A stretch of 62,007 nt of DNA from JASGKO01 sp049840595 (GCA_049840595.1 JASGKO010000007.1:1-62007), one strand, 5' to 3'. Shown: positions 48,101-56,323, counted from the first letter of the stretch. Made by a program: numbers and translations. Notes: generated by a model from the sequence alone, not told the origin.

Positions 48101-49678
48101 CAGTTCACCGAAGGTCAGCGTGCCGCTGCTCGTTCCGCCGTATTGGACGCGACCGGTGCCGCCATTGGAGCCGTTGCCAAACCAGAGCAGGTTGGTATTG
48201 GAATTTCCCACCGCCGAGCCGCCGAAGGAGATGCCGCCGATATTGGTGGTATCGATCGCCATCGTCCCGCTGAAGGCGCTGTCATCGCCGGTGAATTTGA
48301 GGATGTTGGTGTTGCCGGAGTTGCTGGCCACCATCACGAACGTGCTCGCCGTACTGCTCAACGTCCCGGAGAAGGTGGTCCCATTGACCTCGGCATGAAT
48401 GACCCCGCCGCGGGCGGTGACCGAGATATTATTGGTGATGGCGCTGACCCCGGTGATCGCGAAGAGCTGGCCGTTGTCGAGCGCGATGCTGCCCGTGCCA
48501 AGCGCCGCGCTGCTATTGATCCGCAATCCTTCGGTCCCAGCGCTGGAACTGCCGGTGGCCAGGCCGCCCGCGGTGGCGAGATTGCTGCTGCTGAGCGAGG
48601 AACTGCCGCTGCTCTTGATCGTAAGACCGCCGCTGAACGTGTTGTTCGCATTGGTCATCTGGTAATTGTTCGAGCCGCTGCTGGTCAGGTTGGTGCCGCT
48701 GATGGTGAGCGCGAGCGTCCCGGTAAAGCGGGTGCCGCCGAAGGTATTGCCGCTGGTCGTGCCGCCCGTGATCGTGAGGGAACCGCCCGCGGCACTGCTG
48801 GTAATGAGGCCCGCGCTGTCGGTGGTGTTGCCGGAGGTCAGCGTGCCGATGGTTTGGGAGAAACCGGCCAGGTCGAGGATATTGGTGATGCCGCCGGTGC
48901 TGAGGGTGACGTTGCCGGTGGTGGTGAGCGCATTGTTCGCACCCAGCTTGAGCGTGCCGTTGCTGATCGTGGTCGTGCCGGTGTTGGAATTTGCGCCGGA
49001 GAGGGTGAGCGTGCCGGTGCCGCTCTTGGTCAGGGCGACCGCGGTGGCCCCGCCATTGGCAAGGCTGCCGCTGAGATTCGTATTGCCCGCGCCGGTCACC
49101 GTGAGCGTCTTGGTGCCCGCGGTGCCGCTGCTGCCGCCAGTGAGATTGCCGGCGAGTGTCAGCGTGTTGGTCGTGCTGTTGTTGGTGAAGGTGTAGGTGG
49201 AGGTCGTGGCGTCGGTGCCGAGCACGATCGCGGCGTTGATGAGTTGATTCGCCGCGACGGTGGAGTTGAGGGTGATCGCGCCTGCGTTGTTCAGCGTGAG
49301 CGTCTGGCTGTTCACGGCTCCAGCTCCAATGGTGTAGGCGGCTGCGCTGGAGGTGTCGAAAAGGAGGGTGCTCACGGTAACGCCACTGCCGAGGCCGAGC
49401 GTGGTATTGCCATTGCCGGAATTATTGAAAACCGCGGTATCCCCGGTGGCCGGAGCGGCCCCGGTGCTCCAATCGGTGGTCGTGGCCCAGAGTGCATCGG
49501 TCGTGCCGTTCCAGGTGATGCTCGCCGCGGGGCTTGGGCGTGGGGTGAGCAGCACGAGGGCCGCGGTGGCGATGGTGGTGGCGAGGATTCGGGCGGGGTG
49601 ACGGTGGACCGAAATGCTCTGGGCAAGTTTCTGGCCACGACGCACGGAAAGACGGCAGTCCGACTCTGATGGGTTCAT
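45134..49678 (-). CDS. giant secreted autotransporter-type beta-strand repeat protein with PEP-CTERM
   Basis: A 1514-residue protein beginning with a signal peptide (LATTIATAALVLLTPRPSPAA). Nearly all the rest is a right-handed beta-helix of autotransporter-associated repeats, with cores such as LTKSGTGTLTLSGANSNTG, LTKTGTNTQILSGANTYTG and LTKNGTGTLVLSGNNTYSG (each shown alone) and Gly/Thr/Ser/Asn-rich spacers. The C-terminus is VVPEPSSLALLAGAGTLALF followed by RRRRC, a PEP-CTERM sorting signal (PEP motif, hydrophobic span, Arg cluster) processed by exosortase. No exosortase gene is in view. Despite the name, it lacks an outer-membrane beta-barrel. Probable cell-surface or extracellular matrix protein. 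Confidence 0.9.
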   Translation of the reverse strand: MNPSESDCRLSVRRGQKLAQSISVHRHPARILATTIATAALVLLTPRPSPAASITWNGTTDALWATTTDWSTGAAPATGDTAVFNNSGNGNTTLGLGSGVTVSTLLFDTSSAAAYTIGAGAVNSQTLTLNNAGAITLNSTVAANQLINAAIVLGTDATTSTYTFTNNSTTNTLTLAGNLTGGSSGTAGTKTLTVTGAGNTNLSGSLANGGATAVALTKSGTGTLTLSGANSNTGTTTISNGTLKLGANNALTTTGNVTLSTGGITNILDLAGFSQTIGTLTSGNTTDSAGLITSSAAGGSLTITGGTTSGNTFGGTRFTGTLALTISGTNLTSSGSNNYQMTNANNTFSGGLTIKSSGSSSLSSSNLATAGGLATGSSSAGTEGLRINSSAALGTGSIALDNGQLFAITGVSAITNNISVTARGGVIHAEVNGTTFSGTLSSTASTFVMVASNSGNTNILKFTGDDSAFSGTMAIDTTNIGGISFGGSAVGNSNTNLLWFGNGSNGGTGRVQYGGTSSGTLTFGELNNLNSGSVGSTMSGIIEDATASTTATLSLGDTNTTAATFQGVIRNGSGTVALTKTGTNTQILSGANTYTGATTVNGGTLKITGSLAAGSAVAINNGGTLIAGSGGTVAGSVAVNGGGALGGAGTVSGAVTVAAGSTASTEGAINLVDGALGTLTLSNAAGLTLGGTSGNSSLLNFEVGSSTSDQITLGSNALTLNAGGAAITITSLGVVAGQTYTLMSFGSGSGAGFVTGSGAAVLGGLTLTNPSISFGVTGTLTVLSNMIELVTSGASAPATAYWSGAKGSTWAANDGVGGNFTTTNGGSTFVSAYPSSTTDVFFTNSASVTNTLGTGFDIKSLTFSGAGTTTTTSDGNTLTIESGGLTVASGAGAVSLGANIAGPGTITNSSLLTLSGTNTYTGGTTNTAGTLTAGSSTAFGASTSPLTVNGGTVDLNGNSVTVGALGGSGGTITNNSSSTNVTLVESNSSTSTYSGVLANGSSKTLALTKNGTGTLVLSGNNTYSGVTNINAGTIQLGSATALGTSATTIASGAALDFNGQTISNVLTVQGSGISNGGALLNSNTTTAGALTSDITGASSFTVGGAGNLTLQRVQSSGIFTLTKQGAGTLNLGNASTTNHDNLLALDVEAGTVNLGMTGTLIAIDRGLIINGGSTVNYSGTSTNMLSDADEVRISNGTLNMNGVSDTAGKLTIGNGTTNGNLSGTGTFTVSANYNSFATNTIASSTIEAMSGTVSVGLAGAVPLNKTTSGTVTLSGSNTYTGATSVKAGALIINGSLSSSSTVTIGDSANLTTAAVLAANTSGSTTNVGPVVLGAAAGNTGATLSPGNGSNGVNGAGALGALLTVNGNLTITSGSGAHLQLAVGRTSAGTDTNDVSDRVTVTGSISLAGDLEITLLSATGYTLAQGDELYLIVNNGSSAVSGTFDTVNGVGSGIAQDSIFGVGSTFFQISYTASTTGGAFDGGGTSVALLVVPEPSSLALLAGAGTLALFRRRRC

Positions 49679-49923
49679 AAGGGGGGCGGGGTAAACGCGT
49701 TAAGTATTAACGCACGGCTAAAGTAAGAATTATTACGGACTGGTGTCAAAGTAAGTTAAGCGCATATACTTATTTGTAGGGGAGGTTGACCGGTCGGGGG
49801 CTCCTTTTTCGCTGATTTCGCAGGGTTGACAGAGGGGGGGAGCCCACCACTGTATGGCAGGTAAATTTGTGTTTCGGACGACTTCTTTGGGCCGTCGATG
49901 CACGGTGCCCTTTGTTTTTTTTC

Positions 49924-50388
49924 ATGATGCCTTTTCGTAAAACATTTTTCGTCGGTCTCCTGTTCGCCTCTTTCGTGGCGAAAGGGGATGAGCTTCCGCT
50001 CAAAGTTTCTCAGGCGTGGGTGCAGGCCGTCCCGCCGGTGGCCAGCGCGACGGCGGCTTTTTTCGCGATCGAAAACACCGGCAAAAATCCGTTGAAACTC
50101 ACCGAGGCCGCCACGCCCATTGCGGCCATGGTCATGCCCATGATCACGACCACCAAAATGGTGAATGGCCAGAAGGAGATGGGGATGGAGGAGGTAAAGG
50201 AGCTCTCCATTCCTGTCGGCGGAAAGCTGGTTCTGGAGCCGGGGGGAAATCACCTGATGCTGATGGATCTGAAGCAGCACCCGAAAATTGGGGAAGTGGT
50301 GGAAATCACTCTCCATCTCGAACCGGGTAACCAGTCGCTCAAAATCAAAGCGCCCGTCTCCATGCGTGAACCCGGGGCCGCCCAATGA
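49924..50388 (+). CDS. PCuAC-family periplasmic copper chaperone
   Basis: A 154-residue protein with a signal peptide (MMPFRKTFFVGLLFASFVAKG) and the PCuAC fold: AWVQAVPPVASATAAFFAIEN (part), the Met-rich copper-binding segment MVMPMITTTKM with MGM, and GGNHLMLMDLK. I start at ATG 49924 (ATG 49927 is equally possible). PCuAC proteins hand copper(I) to the CuA site of cytochrome oxidase. It overlaps the SCO gene by 4 bases, consistent with joint use. Confidence 0.9.
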   Translation: MMPFRKTFFVGLLFASFVAKGDELPLKVSQAWVQAVPPVASATAAFFAIENTGKNPLKLTEAATPIAAMVMPMITTTKMVNGQKEMGMEEVKELSIPVGGKLVLEPGGNHLMLMDLKQHPKIGEVVEITLHLEPGNQSLKIKAPVSMREPGAAQ

Positions 50389-51020
50389 AACTGCGGCGCC
50401 TGCTTTCCCTCGTCGTGCTGGGGTCGCTCGGCTTTGGCGCGCTGCAATCCTGCCAGCGCGGCGGAGCGGCGGATGATTTCCATTACTCCGGCCAGCGCAT
50501 TCCACCCAATACCCCGGCATCGGATTTCCAACTCACCGATCAAGACGGGAACCGCTTTTCGCTGAGCGCGGAGAAAGGCAAGGTGGTGGTGCTCTTCTTC
50601 GGCTTTACCCATTGTCCCAATATCTGCCCGACAACCCTGGCGCGCCTGGCCTCGGTGGTCCACGGCCTGCCCGCCGGGCAGCAGCGCAAGGTGCAGGTGG
50701 TCTTCATCACGCTCGACCCCGAGCGGGACGACGTGGCCGCGATCAAGGGCTATGTGCCGTTTTTCGATCCCTCCTTCATCGGCCTCACCGGCAGTACGAC
50801 CGAGATCGCGCAAGTCGCAAAGGACTACGGCGTGAGCTATGAAAAGACGATGCAGAGCAGCCAGGTCGCGGCGAACAATTACACGATCAGCCACTCCAGC
50901 TATACCTATGTGGTGGACCCCGCCGGGCACTTCGCGATTCTTTACGAGGATAAGAATTTGCTGCAAACCGATGCGGTGACCAGGGATTTGCAGCACTTGC
51001 TCGAGGAGGCGGGCTCGTGA
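50385..51020 (+). CDS. SCO1/SenC-family copper-binding lipoprotein
   Basis: A 211-residue thioredoxin-fold protein. The lipobox is LQSC with Cys23. Copper ligands are Cys77 and Cys81 in FGFTHCPNICPTTL, with a later histidine in ISHSSYTYVVDPAG. SCO proteins reduce or metallate the CuA centre of cytochrome oxidase. It is translationally coupled to PCuAC before it and to cytochrome c after it (GTGA). Confidence 0.94.
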   Translation: MKLRRLLSLVVLGSLGFGALQSCQRGGAADDFHYSGQRIPPNTPASDFQLTDQDGNRFSLSAEKGKVVVLFFGFTHCPNICPTTLARLASVVHGLPAGQQRKVQVVFITLDPERDDVAAIKGYVPFFDPSFIGLTGSTTEIAQVAKDYGVSYEKTMQSSQVAANNYTISHSSYTYVVDPAGHFAILYEDKNLLQTDAVTRDLQHLLEEAGS

Positions 51021-51505
51021 AATGGCCGTGGCTGCCCGGTATCGCCTGCGTAGCGGTGCTGTCGCTGTCCGGTTGCGGTCAAAGGAGCGCCCCCGATGCC
51101 ACCTCACCGATCGAGACTAATGATCCAAACTCCACCGACGGTCGTCAGGTTTATCAACTTCAGTGCGCAGCCTGCCACGGAGCGGAAGGGCAGGGGATGC
51201 CGAATCTGCACCCGCCGCTGACCGCGCAGGAATGGGTGAACGCGCCGTCGAAACGGCTCATCGCGCTGGTCCTCGACGGCATGCAGGGCGACGTGACCGT
51301 GAGCGGTGCCGTCTATCGCGGCGTAATGCCCGCCTGGCGCAGTGCCTTGACCGACGGCCAGATCGCCTCGGTGCTCACCTACGTGCGCCAATCCTGGGGC
51401 AACCAAGCCCCGCCCGTGCTTTCAACCGATGTCGGCACGATCCGCGCCGATTACCTCCAGCGCAACGCCTTCTGGACGCCGAGGGAGTTGGAAGCGGTGA
51501 AGTAA
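51017..51505 (+). CDS. c-type cytochrome lipoprotein
   Basis: A 162-residue protein starting at GTG. The lipobox is LSGC with Cys20. The heme-binding CAACHG is at residues 50-55 and the probable distal Met is in YRGVMPAWRSALTDGQ. It closes the PCuAC-SCO-cytochrome operon. The proximity suggests electron transfer to a terminal oxidase, though oxidase genes are not in the window. Confidence 0.92.
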   Translation: MKWPWLPGIACVAVLSLSGCGQRSAPDATSPIETNDPNSTDGRQVYQLQCAACHGAEGQGMPNLHPPLTAQEWVNAPSKRLIALVLDGMQGDVTVSGAVYRGVMPAWRSALTDGQIASVLTYVRQSWGNQAPPVLSTDVGTIRADYLQRNAFWTPRELEAVK

Positions 51506-51592
51506 CGGATTTGGCTATTTACGTCGATTAAAACGTTCGCTTACTAAGTTGTTCGGAGGCCAAACGCAGTGTGAGAGAGGCCGTGATCTTCA

Positions 51593-51943
51593 CTACCTAT
51601 CTTTGTTGGATAAATTTTTGTATTTATCCTTCTCTTTCTGAAGAGATTTTAGATCGGCTTTATATTCCACGAGTTCTCTTTCGAGATTCTCCGAAATGCT
51701 GTCACCGCACATTAATACGTAGCCCTTGGGAGTTTTCGCCAAGAGCTTTTTGTAGTCTTTTCTGGACTGTTTGAGTTTGGCCTGAATCGTAGGAATTTCG
51801 TCGCGCAGCGTGGCCATTCGCTCATCGACGACGGATAGAACTTGCCGGGCTTCAGAAACCTCGTTTTTTTCATCTGGCCCGGAATAAGCCGATTCACTGG
51901 CAACAAGCATTATGACAAGCAGCCACCTAGTGCGCTTATTCAT
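51593..51943 (-). CDS. small exported coiled-coil protein
   Basis: A 116-residue protein with an N-terminal signal peptide (MNKRTRWLLVIMLVASESAYS) and a Lys/Glu-rich coiled coil (TIQAKLKQSRKDYKKLLAK in part, DLKSLQKEKDKYKNL). One cysteine (VLMCGDS) sits between the helices. The region is visibly more A/T-rich than its neighbours, which may mark a recent arrival. I do not recognise the family. It lies downstream of lysC on the same strand. Confidence 0.6.
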   Translation of the reverse strand: MNKRTRWLLVIMLVASESAYSGPDEKNEVSEARQVLSVVDERMATLRDEIPTIQAKLKQSRKDYKKLLAKTPKGYVLMCGDSISENLERELVEYKADLKSLQKEKDKYKNLSNKDR

Positions 51944-51973
51944 GGCGAAAAAGAGCGAATTCCGCAGGCTGGA

Positions 51974-53194
51974 TTACGCCCCTTGGCTCAAGCCAAACGC
52001 CGCATGCGCAAGGTTGGCGGCTTCGGCGAGCTTGCTTTCCTCAATAATGACGGCGGTCTTGATCTCGCTGGTGGAGATCATCTGGATGTTGATGCCGCCC
52101 GAGCTGAGCGCTTCGAACAACTTGGCCGCCACGCCGCTGTGCGAGCGCATGCCGATGCCGACGATGCTGAGCTTGGCGATTTCCTTTTTGCTGATGAAGC
52201 CCTTCGCGCCGATTTCCTCGACGATCGGCTTGATGAGCGCCTCGGCCTTCGGCAGGTCGTCCTGGTTGAGCGTGAAGGAAATGTCCGTGCTGCCGTCGGT
52301 GCTGACGTTTTGCACGATCATGTCAATGATGAGATTGGCGGCGGCGATGGCGGTGAAGATGCGCGCGGCAACGCCGGGCTTGTCGGGCACCTGGCTGACG
52401 GTGATTTTTGCCTGGTTCTTCTCGAGGCTGATGCCGCGAACGACGACGTTTTCCATGCTCATGGTTTCTTCTTTGACAAGGGTTCCGGGATTGGTGTTGA
52501 AGGAGCTGCGGACTTCAAAGAGCACGCCGAATTTCTTGGCGAACTCGACCGAGCGCGACTGCATGACTTTGCTGCCGCTGCTGGCCATTTCCAGCATCTC
52601 GTCGTAGCTGATCTCGTGGATCTTGCGGGCGTCTTTGACCACGCGGGGATCGCAGGTGTAAACGCCGTCCACATCGGTATAAATCTGGCATACATCGGCC
52701 TTGATCGCGGAGGCGATGGCGATGGCAGTGAGGTCGCTGCCGCCCCGGCCAAGGGTGGTGATGCGACCGTCGCTGGTCTCGCCCTGGAAGCCGGCGACGA
52801 TCACGATGTTGTCCTCATCGAGGAACTTGTGAATCTGGCGCGGGGTGATGTTGGCGATCTTTGCCTTGGTATGGAAGCCGTCGGTGATGATGCCGGCTTG
52901 GGCGCCAGTGAGGGAAACCGCCTTTTTGCCCAGCGCATTGATGGCCATGGCGGTGAGCGCAATCGTGGTCTGCTCACCAGTGGAGAGCAGCACGTCCATC
53001 TCGCGTTCGCTTGGGGAGGTGGAAACTTCTTTCGCCAGCTTGATGAGCCCATCGGTGACCCCGCTCATGGCGGAGACGACGACGACGACTTTGTTTCCGG
53101 CTTCCTGGGTGGCAATGACGCGGCGCGCGACATTGAGGATGCGCTCGGGATTGCCGACGGAGGTGCCACCGTATTTTTGGACGATCAGACTCAT
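51974..53194 (-). CDS. lysC: aspartate kinase
   Basis: A 406-residue enzyme that phosphorylates aspartate, the first step toward lysine, threonine and methionine. The N-terminal catalytic region is VQKYGGTSVGNPERI, VVVVSAMSGVTDGLIKLA (part), LSTGEQTTIALTAMA, and GRGGSDLTAIAIASAI. Two ACT domains follow (AKITVSQVPDKPGVAARIF in part; AKLSIVGIGMRSHSGVAAKL), so feedback inhibition is expected. The length fits the monofunctional class. Confidence 0.96.
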   Translation of the reverse strand: MSLIVQKYGGTSVGNPERILNVARRVIATQEAGNKVVVVVSAMSGVTDGLIKLAKEVSTSPSEREMDVLLSTGEQTTIALTAMAINALGKKAVSLTGAQAGIITDGFHTKAKIANITPRQIHKFLDEDNIVIVAGFQGETSDGRITTLGRGGSDLTAIAIASAIKADVCQIYTDVDGVYTCDPRVVKDARKIHEISYDEMLEMASSGSKVMQSRSVEFAKKFGVLFEVRSSFNTNPGTLVKEETMSMENVVVRGISLEKNQAKITVSQVPDKPGVAARIFTAIAAANLIIDMIVQNVSTDGSTDISFTLNQDDLPKAEALIKPIVEEIGAKGFISKKEIAKLSIVGIGMRSHSGVAAKLFEALSSGGINIQMISTSEIKTAVIIEESKLAEAANLAHAAFGLSQGA

Positions 53195-53279
53195 GGATAC
53201 ACTAGGAAAAGGGGGCGCAATCTGGCGGTGGATGGATAAAAAGTCAATTCCCGCGCTTTCAGGAAGCTGAAAGGGGAAT

Positions 53280-53313
53280 TTTTAAGACAGGATTTACCGG
53301 ATGAACAGGATGG
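53280..53313. repeat. dispersed intergenic repeat (AAGACAGGATTTAC type)
   Basis: TTTAAGACAGGATTTACC and GGATGAACAGGATGG make a single copy of a motif that occurs between genes in many bacterial phyla. A 7-bp hairpin (CTTTCAG/CTGAAAG) lies 7 bases to its left. No second copy is in the window. Confidence 0.45.
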
Positions 53314-53340
53314 AGGGGGAAGCAGCGCGAAAGTCGGTGC

Positions 53341-53883
53341 CTAGTCTTTAAAGCGGCCCACGAATTTTACAAAACCCTCCGCCTGGGCGTGCAGGCGCTT
53401 GCGCAGGTCTTCGCTGGTGAGTTTTCCCTCATCGGAAAGGTGATGGCCGATGCCGGGAATGAAGACGCGCTCAGGAAAGAGATGGGCATTGCGATAGCTG
53501 AAAATGGCCTGCAATTGCTCGACGGGACGCAGTGCACCCCACATCCCGGCGGCGATGCCGGTGAAGGCGACCGGGCGATGCTCGAAGCTCTCGGGGAACT
53601 TGAGCATGTCGATGAAATACTTGAGGATGCCGGGCAGGCCGCCGTTGTATTCCGGGGTGACGATGTGCAGGCCGTCGCTGGCGAGAATCAGGTCGGTGAA
53701 GCGGGCGAAAGCGGCGGGCTTTTCCCCATAGGAAGCGGCGGCGAAAATCTCCACGGGCAGTTCCGCGAGGTCGAGCACAGTGGCTGGGGTGCCGAGTTCG
53801 GCATAGATGGCCTCGAGTTCGGCCACGATCTTGCGGGTATTGCTGCCGGGGCGGTTGGTGCCGGAGATCAGGGTGATTTTCAT
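53341..53883 (-). CDS. NADPH-dependent FMN reductase family protein
   Basis: A 180-residue flavodoxin-fold protein. It begins KITLISGTNRPGSNTRKIV, the phosphate-binding loop for FMN, and has DGLHIVTPEYNGGLPGILK (part), the PEYN motif of the family, and the reducing loop around GMWGALRPVEQL. It reduces flavins or quinones. It is divergent from dps across a 111-base gap, so both may share control in oxidative stress; no operator was recognised. Confidence 0.92.
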   Translation of the reverse strand: MKITLISGTNRPGSNTRKIVAELEAIYAELGTPATVLDLAELPVEIFAAASYGEKPAAFARFTDLILASDGLHIVTPEYNGGLPGILKYFIDMLKFPESFEHRPVAFTGIAAGMWGALRPVEQLQAIFSYRNAHLFPERVFIPGIGHHLSDEGKLTSEDLRKRLHAQAEGFVKFVGRFKD

Positions 53884-53994
53884 AAAATGGATGGTGAAAG
53901 ACGCGGTGAGTGTGCCCGACGCCTAGGAAAAAGGGAGGCGAAAAATCGGGAAAAAACAATCCGGTGCCCCGCCCTCGAACGAATAGTTGGTGCT

Positions 53995-54513
53995 ATGAAA
54001 ACGCAAACTATGTCCAAACCAGCCCATGCCGGGAAGGAGGCGATTTCGATCGGCCTTTCCGATCAGCAACGCAAACATTCAGCCAAGCTGCTAAGCGCCA
54101 TTCTTTCCGATGGCGCGGTGCTCTACCAAAAGACCCGCAACTACCACTGGAATGTCACCGGGCCGCACTTCCGCAGCCTCCACCTGCTACTGGAGGAGCA
54201 ATACACCGCGATCGCGGAACATGTGGACGAAGTCGCCGAGCGAATTCGTTCGCTGGGGTTGAATGCCCCCGGCACCTATGCGGAATTTCTGGAGCTCTCC
54301 CAGTTGAAAGAAGATGCGCCGAATGAGCATCCCGATGCGGAGACGATGATTCGCAATCTGGTGAGTGACCACGAGACAGTAATCGACGCCTTGCGCAAGG
54401 CCGTCGAAGAGCTCGATGAGCATGTGGACGACCAGGGGACGGCGGATTTCGTGACCGGCTTGATGGAAGCCCACGAAAAAACGGCCTGGATGTTGCGCGC
54501 CCATCTGGAGTAG
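53995..54513 (+). CDS. dps: Dps-family ferritin-like DNA-protection protein
   Basis: A 172-residue four-helix protein. Ferroxidase residues are in YQKTRNYHWNVTGPHFRSLH (part) and EEQYTAIAEHVDEVAERIRS (part), the dimer-interface site of Dps. The N-terminal extension is basic (SKPAHAGKE), which can aid DNA binding. I start at the ATG before KTQTMSK; the ATG five codons later is also possible. A strong terminator follows. Confidence 0.95.
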   Translation: MKTQTMSKPAHAGKEAISIGLSDQQRKHSAKLLSAILSDGAVLYQKTRNYHWNVTGPHFRSLHLLLEEQYTAIAEHVDEVAERIRSLGLNAPGTYAEFLELSQLKEDAPNEHPDAETMIRNLVSDHETVIDALRKAVEELDEHVDDQGTADFVTGLMEAHEKTAWMLRAHLE

Positions 54514-54547
54514 TCTGTTTCCGATTCAATTGACTTTGGAGTGGTGG

Positions 54548-54577
54548 AAACCCGCGGAGCAACCCTCCGCGGGTTTT
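54548..54577 (+). terminator. terminator of dps
   Basis: AAACCCGCGGAG and CTCCGCGGGTTT form a perfect 12-bp stem with a 5-base loop, followed by TTCAATTTTTC. It separates dps from the Nudix gene. Confidence 0.85.
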
Positions 54578-54624
54578 CAATTTTTCGGGTGGTCATTCCC
54601 GGGAAGGCCGCTATTTTTCGCGGC

Positions 54625-55146
54625 ATGACGGACTGGCTTTCCTGGACGCCGAAAGAGCGCGCCACCCTTTGCTTCATCATCACTGATGGGCAGGTGCTGC
54701 TTATTCGCAAAAAGCGCGGGCTTGGAGCAGGGAAGATCAATGCGCCGGGCGGGAAGATCGAGCCCGGCGAATCGCCGGAAGACTGCGCGGTTCGCGAGAC
54801 TCGCGAAGAGGTGTGTGTGGAGGCGCTCGGAGCGCGTGAGCATGGGGAGCTGTTTTTTCAATTCACGGATGGCTACAGCCTGCACTGCCATGTTTTCCGG
54901 GCCTCGGGTTGTATTGGCCAACCGCGGGAAACGGACGAGGCAGTGCCGCTCTGGACTGATTGCACCGCGATGCCCTACGAAGAAATGTGGTCCGACGACG
55001 AGAAGTGGCTGCCGCTGCTATTGGGTGGAAAGTTCTTCCGCGGCTGGTTCGATTTCGATGATGACAAAATGCTGAGTTGCCGCGTGGAGGTCGTGGAGGA
55101 GGCGTTCTTTAACGACCGGACTTTTGCCTTATGCCCGGCGTCCTGA
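54625..55146 (+). CDS. Nudix hydrolase (MutT/8-oxo-dGTP diphosphatase-like)
   Basis: A 173-residue Nudix protein. The Nudix box is GKIEPGESPEDCAVRETREE (its last residues CV replace the usual aliphatic-G), with RGLGAGKINAPG before it, a pattern typical of the MTH1/MutT-like enzymes that clean oxidised nucleotides. It starts at the ATG before TDWLSWTP. Its end overlaps the epimerase gene by 16 bases. Substrate choice is inference. Confidence 0.9.
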   Translation: MTDWLSWTPKERATLCFIITDGQVLLIRKKRGLGAGKINAPGGKIEPGESPEDCAVRETREEVCVEALGAREHGELFFQFTDGYSLHCHVFRASGCIGQPRETDEAVPLWTDCTAMPYEEMWSDDEKWLPLLLGGKFFRGWFDFDDDKMLSCRVEVVEEAFFNDRTFALCPAS

Positions 55147-55964
55147 TTGCGGGCTGCGGCTTTGTCGGTGTGGCGACGGCGCGGCTCTTCCACGCGGTCG
55201 GATGGGAGACGACGGGAATCGTCCGCTCGCCGGAGACGGTGGCGGAGCTGGCCGCGGAACCATTCCGGGTGGTGGCGGCTGATATCACGAATCAAAGCAC
55301 GCTGACGGCAATCGAGGGAAACTTCGAGGTGGTGATCAATTGCGTAAGCTCGGGCAAAGGCGGTGCCGAGGCTTATCGGCTCGCGTATTTGGAAGGCTCG
55401 CAACGGTTGCTGGAAGTTTTTAAGCCCCGGCTGTTCATCTTCACCAGCAGCACCTCGGTGTATGTGCAAAACGATGGCTCCGTAGTGACGGAGGAAAGCC
55501 CGGCGCAACCGGATCGCGAGACGGGACAAATCCTGCGCGAGGCCGAGGAACTGGCCCTGCGCCATGGCGGTGCAGTGGCACGGCTCGCGGGGATCTACGG
55601 GCCTCATCGCTCCGTGCTCCTGCGTAAATTTCTCGACGGCACCGCCGTCATCGAAGGCGACGGCCAGCGCTGGATCAACCAAATCCACCGCGACGATGCG
55701 GCCAGCGCTCTTTTCCAAATCGTCTCGTGTGGTGCGAAAGGCGTTTTCAACGTCGCCGACGACACCCCGTTCACGCAGCGTGACTTTTATGCCCGAATGA
55801 GTGCCCATCTTCAAAAGCCACTGCCTCCCGAAGGACCGGTTGATCTAAATCGCAAGCGCGGTGTGACCAGCAAACGGGTGAGCAACGCCAGGCTGCGGGC
55901 GCTGGGATGGACTCCGAAGTATCCCTCGTATTTCGATGCCCTTGCCGCGTTGCTGGTTGCTTAG
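55131..55964 (+). CDS. NAD(P)-dependent epimerase/dehydratase-like protein (YeeZ type)
   Basis: A 277-residue Rossmann protein of the extended SDR class. The nucleotide loop is LIAGCGFVGVATARLFHAVG (part), and later motifs are VINCVSSGKGG, FIFTSSTSVYVQNDG, RLAGIYGPHRS and FNVADDTPFTQRDFY. It resembles the YeeZ-like group; the substrate is unknown. The TAG stop codon lies inside the left terminal repeat of a MITE-like element, so the original C-terminus may have been longer. It is coupled to the Nudix gene. Confidence 0.85.
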   Translation: MPGVLIAGCGFVGVATARLFHAVGWETTGIVRSPETVAELAAEPFRVVAADITNQSTLTAIEGNFEVVINCVSSGKGGAEAYRLAYLEGSQRLLEVFKPRLFIFTSSTSVYVQNDGSVVTEESPAQPDRETGQILREAEELALRHGGAVARLAGIYGPHRSVLLRKFLDGTAVIEGDGQRWINQIHRDDAASALFQIVSCGAKGVFNVADDTPFTQRDFYARMSAHLQKPLPPEGPVDLNRKRGVTSKRVSNARLRALGWTPKYPSYFDALAALLVA

Positions 55965-56276
55965 AACATCTCTCGAAATCAATTTCCGAATGGCCTTCAC
56001 TCATGAGGTCATCCCGAGCGGAGCGCAGTCAATGGATTCCGTTCTAGTGACGGGTGACTTCATCTGCAATCCAAGCCCCACCAAAAATGTCATCCCGAGC
56101 AACGCCGAGGGATCTCTGACTTTGCCTGGGGCTGGGAGCGTTTCGTTACCGCGAGAAGCCCCCGCGCAGAAAAATTTGAGGCCTTTCGACTTCGCTCGGG
56201 GGGGCATCGCAGTGGGAATGGACGCATTAAGCTTTCTCCGCAGTGGATTCGAAAATCTATTTTGAGAGATGCTCTA
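55962..56276. mobile_element. MITE-like element with about 30-bp terminal inverted repeats
   Basis: The left end TAGAACATCTCTCGAAAT (continuing to 55991) is matched in inverted form by the right end (56247-56276, complement TAGAGCATCTCTCAAAAT...) at 25 of 30 positions. The 315-base element contains no gene. It carries several fragments of the TCATCCCGAGC / GAGGCCTTTCGACTTCG family (56009-56022, 56090-56114, 56174-56203). It fills the gap between the epimerase gene and the HEAT-like gene. Target-site duplication was not clear. Confidence 0.65.
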
Positions 56277-56323
56277 GATAAGTCCTGCTGGATTGAGCGA
56301 ACGGAGAAAGATAATGAAAAGGA

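Noticed and set aside
46262..49669. A 1135-residue open frame on the plus strand opposite the PEP-CTERM protein
   Set aside because: Low-complexity antisense of Gly/Thr/Ser-rich repeats; the product is Arg/Gly/Ala-rich noise, and the minus strand has signal peptide, repeats, PEP-CTERM and terminator.
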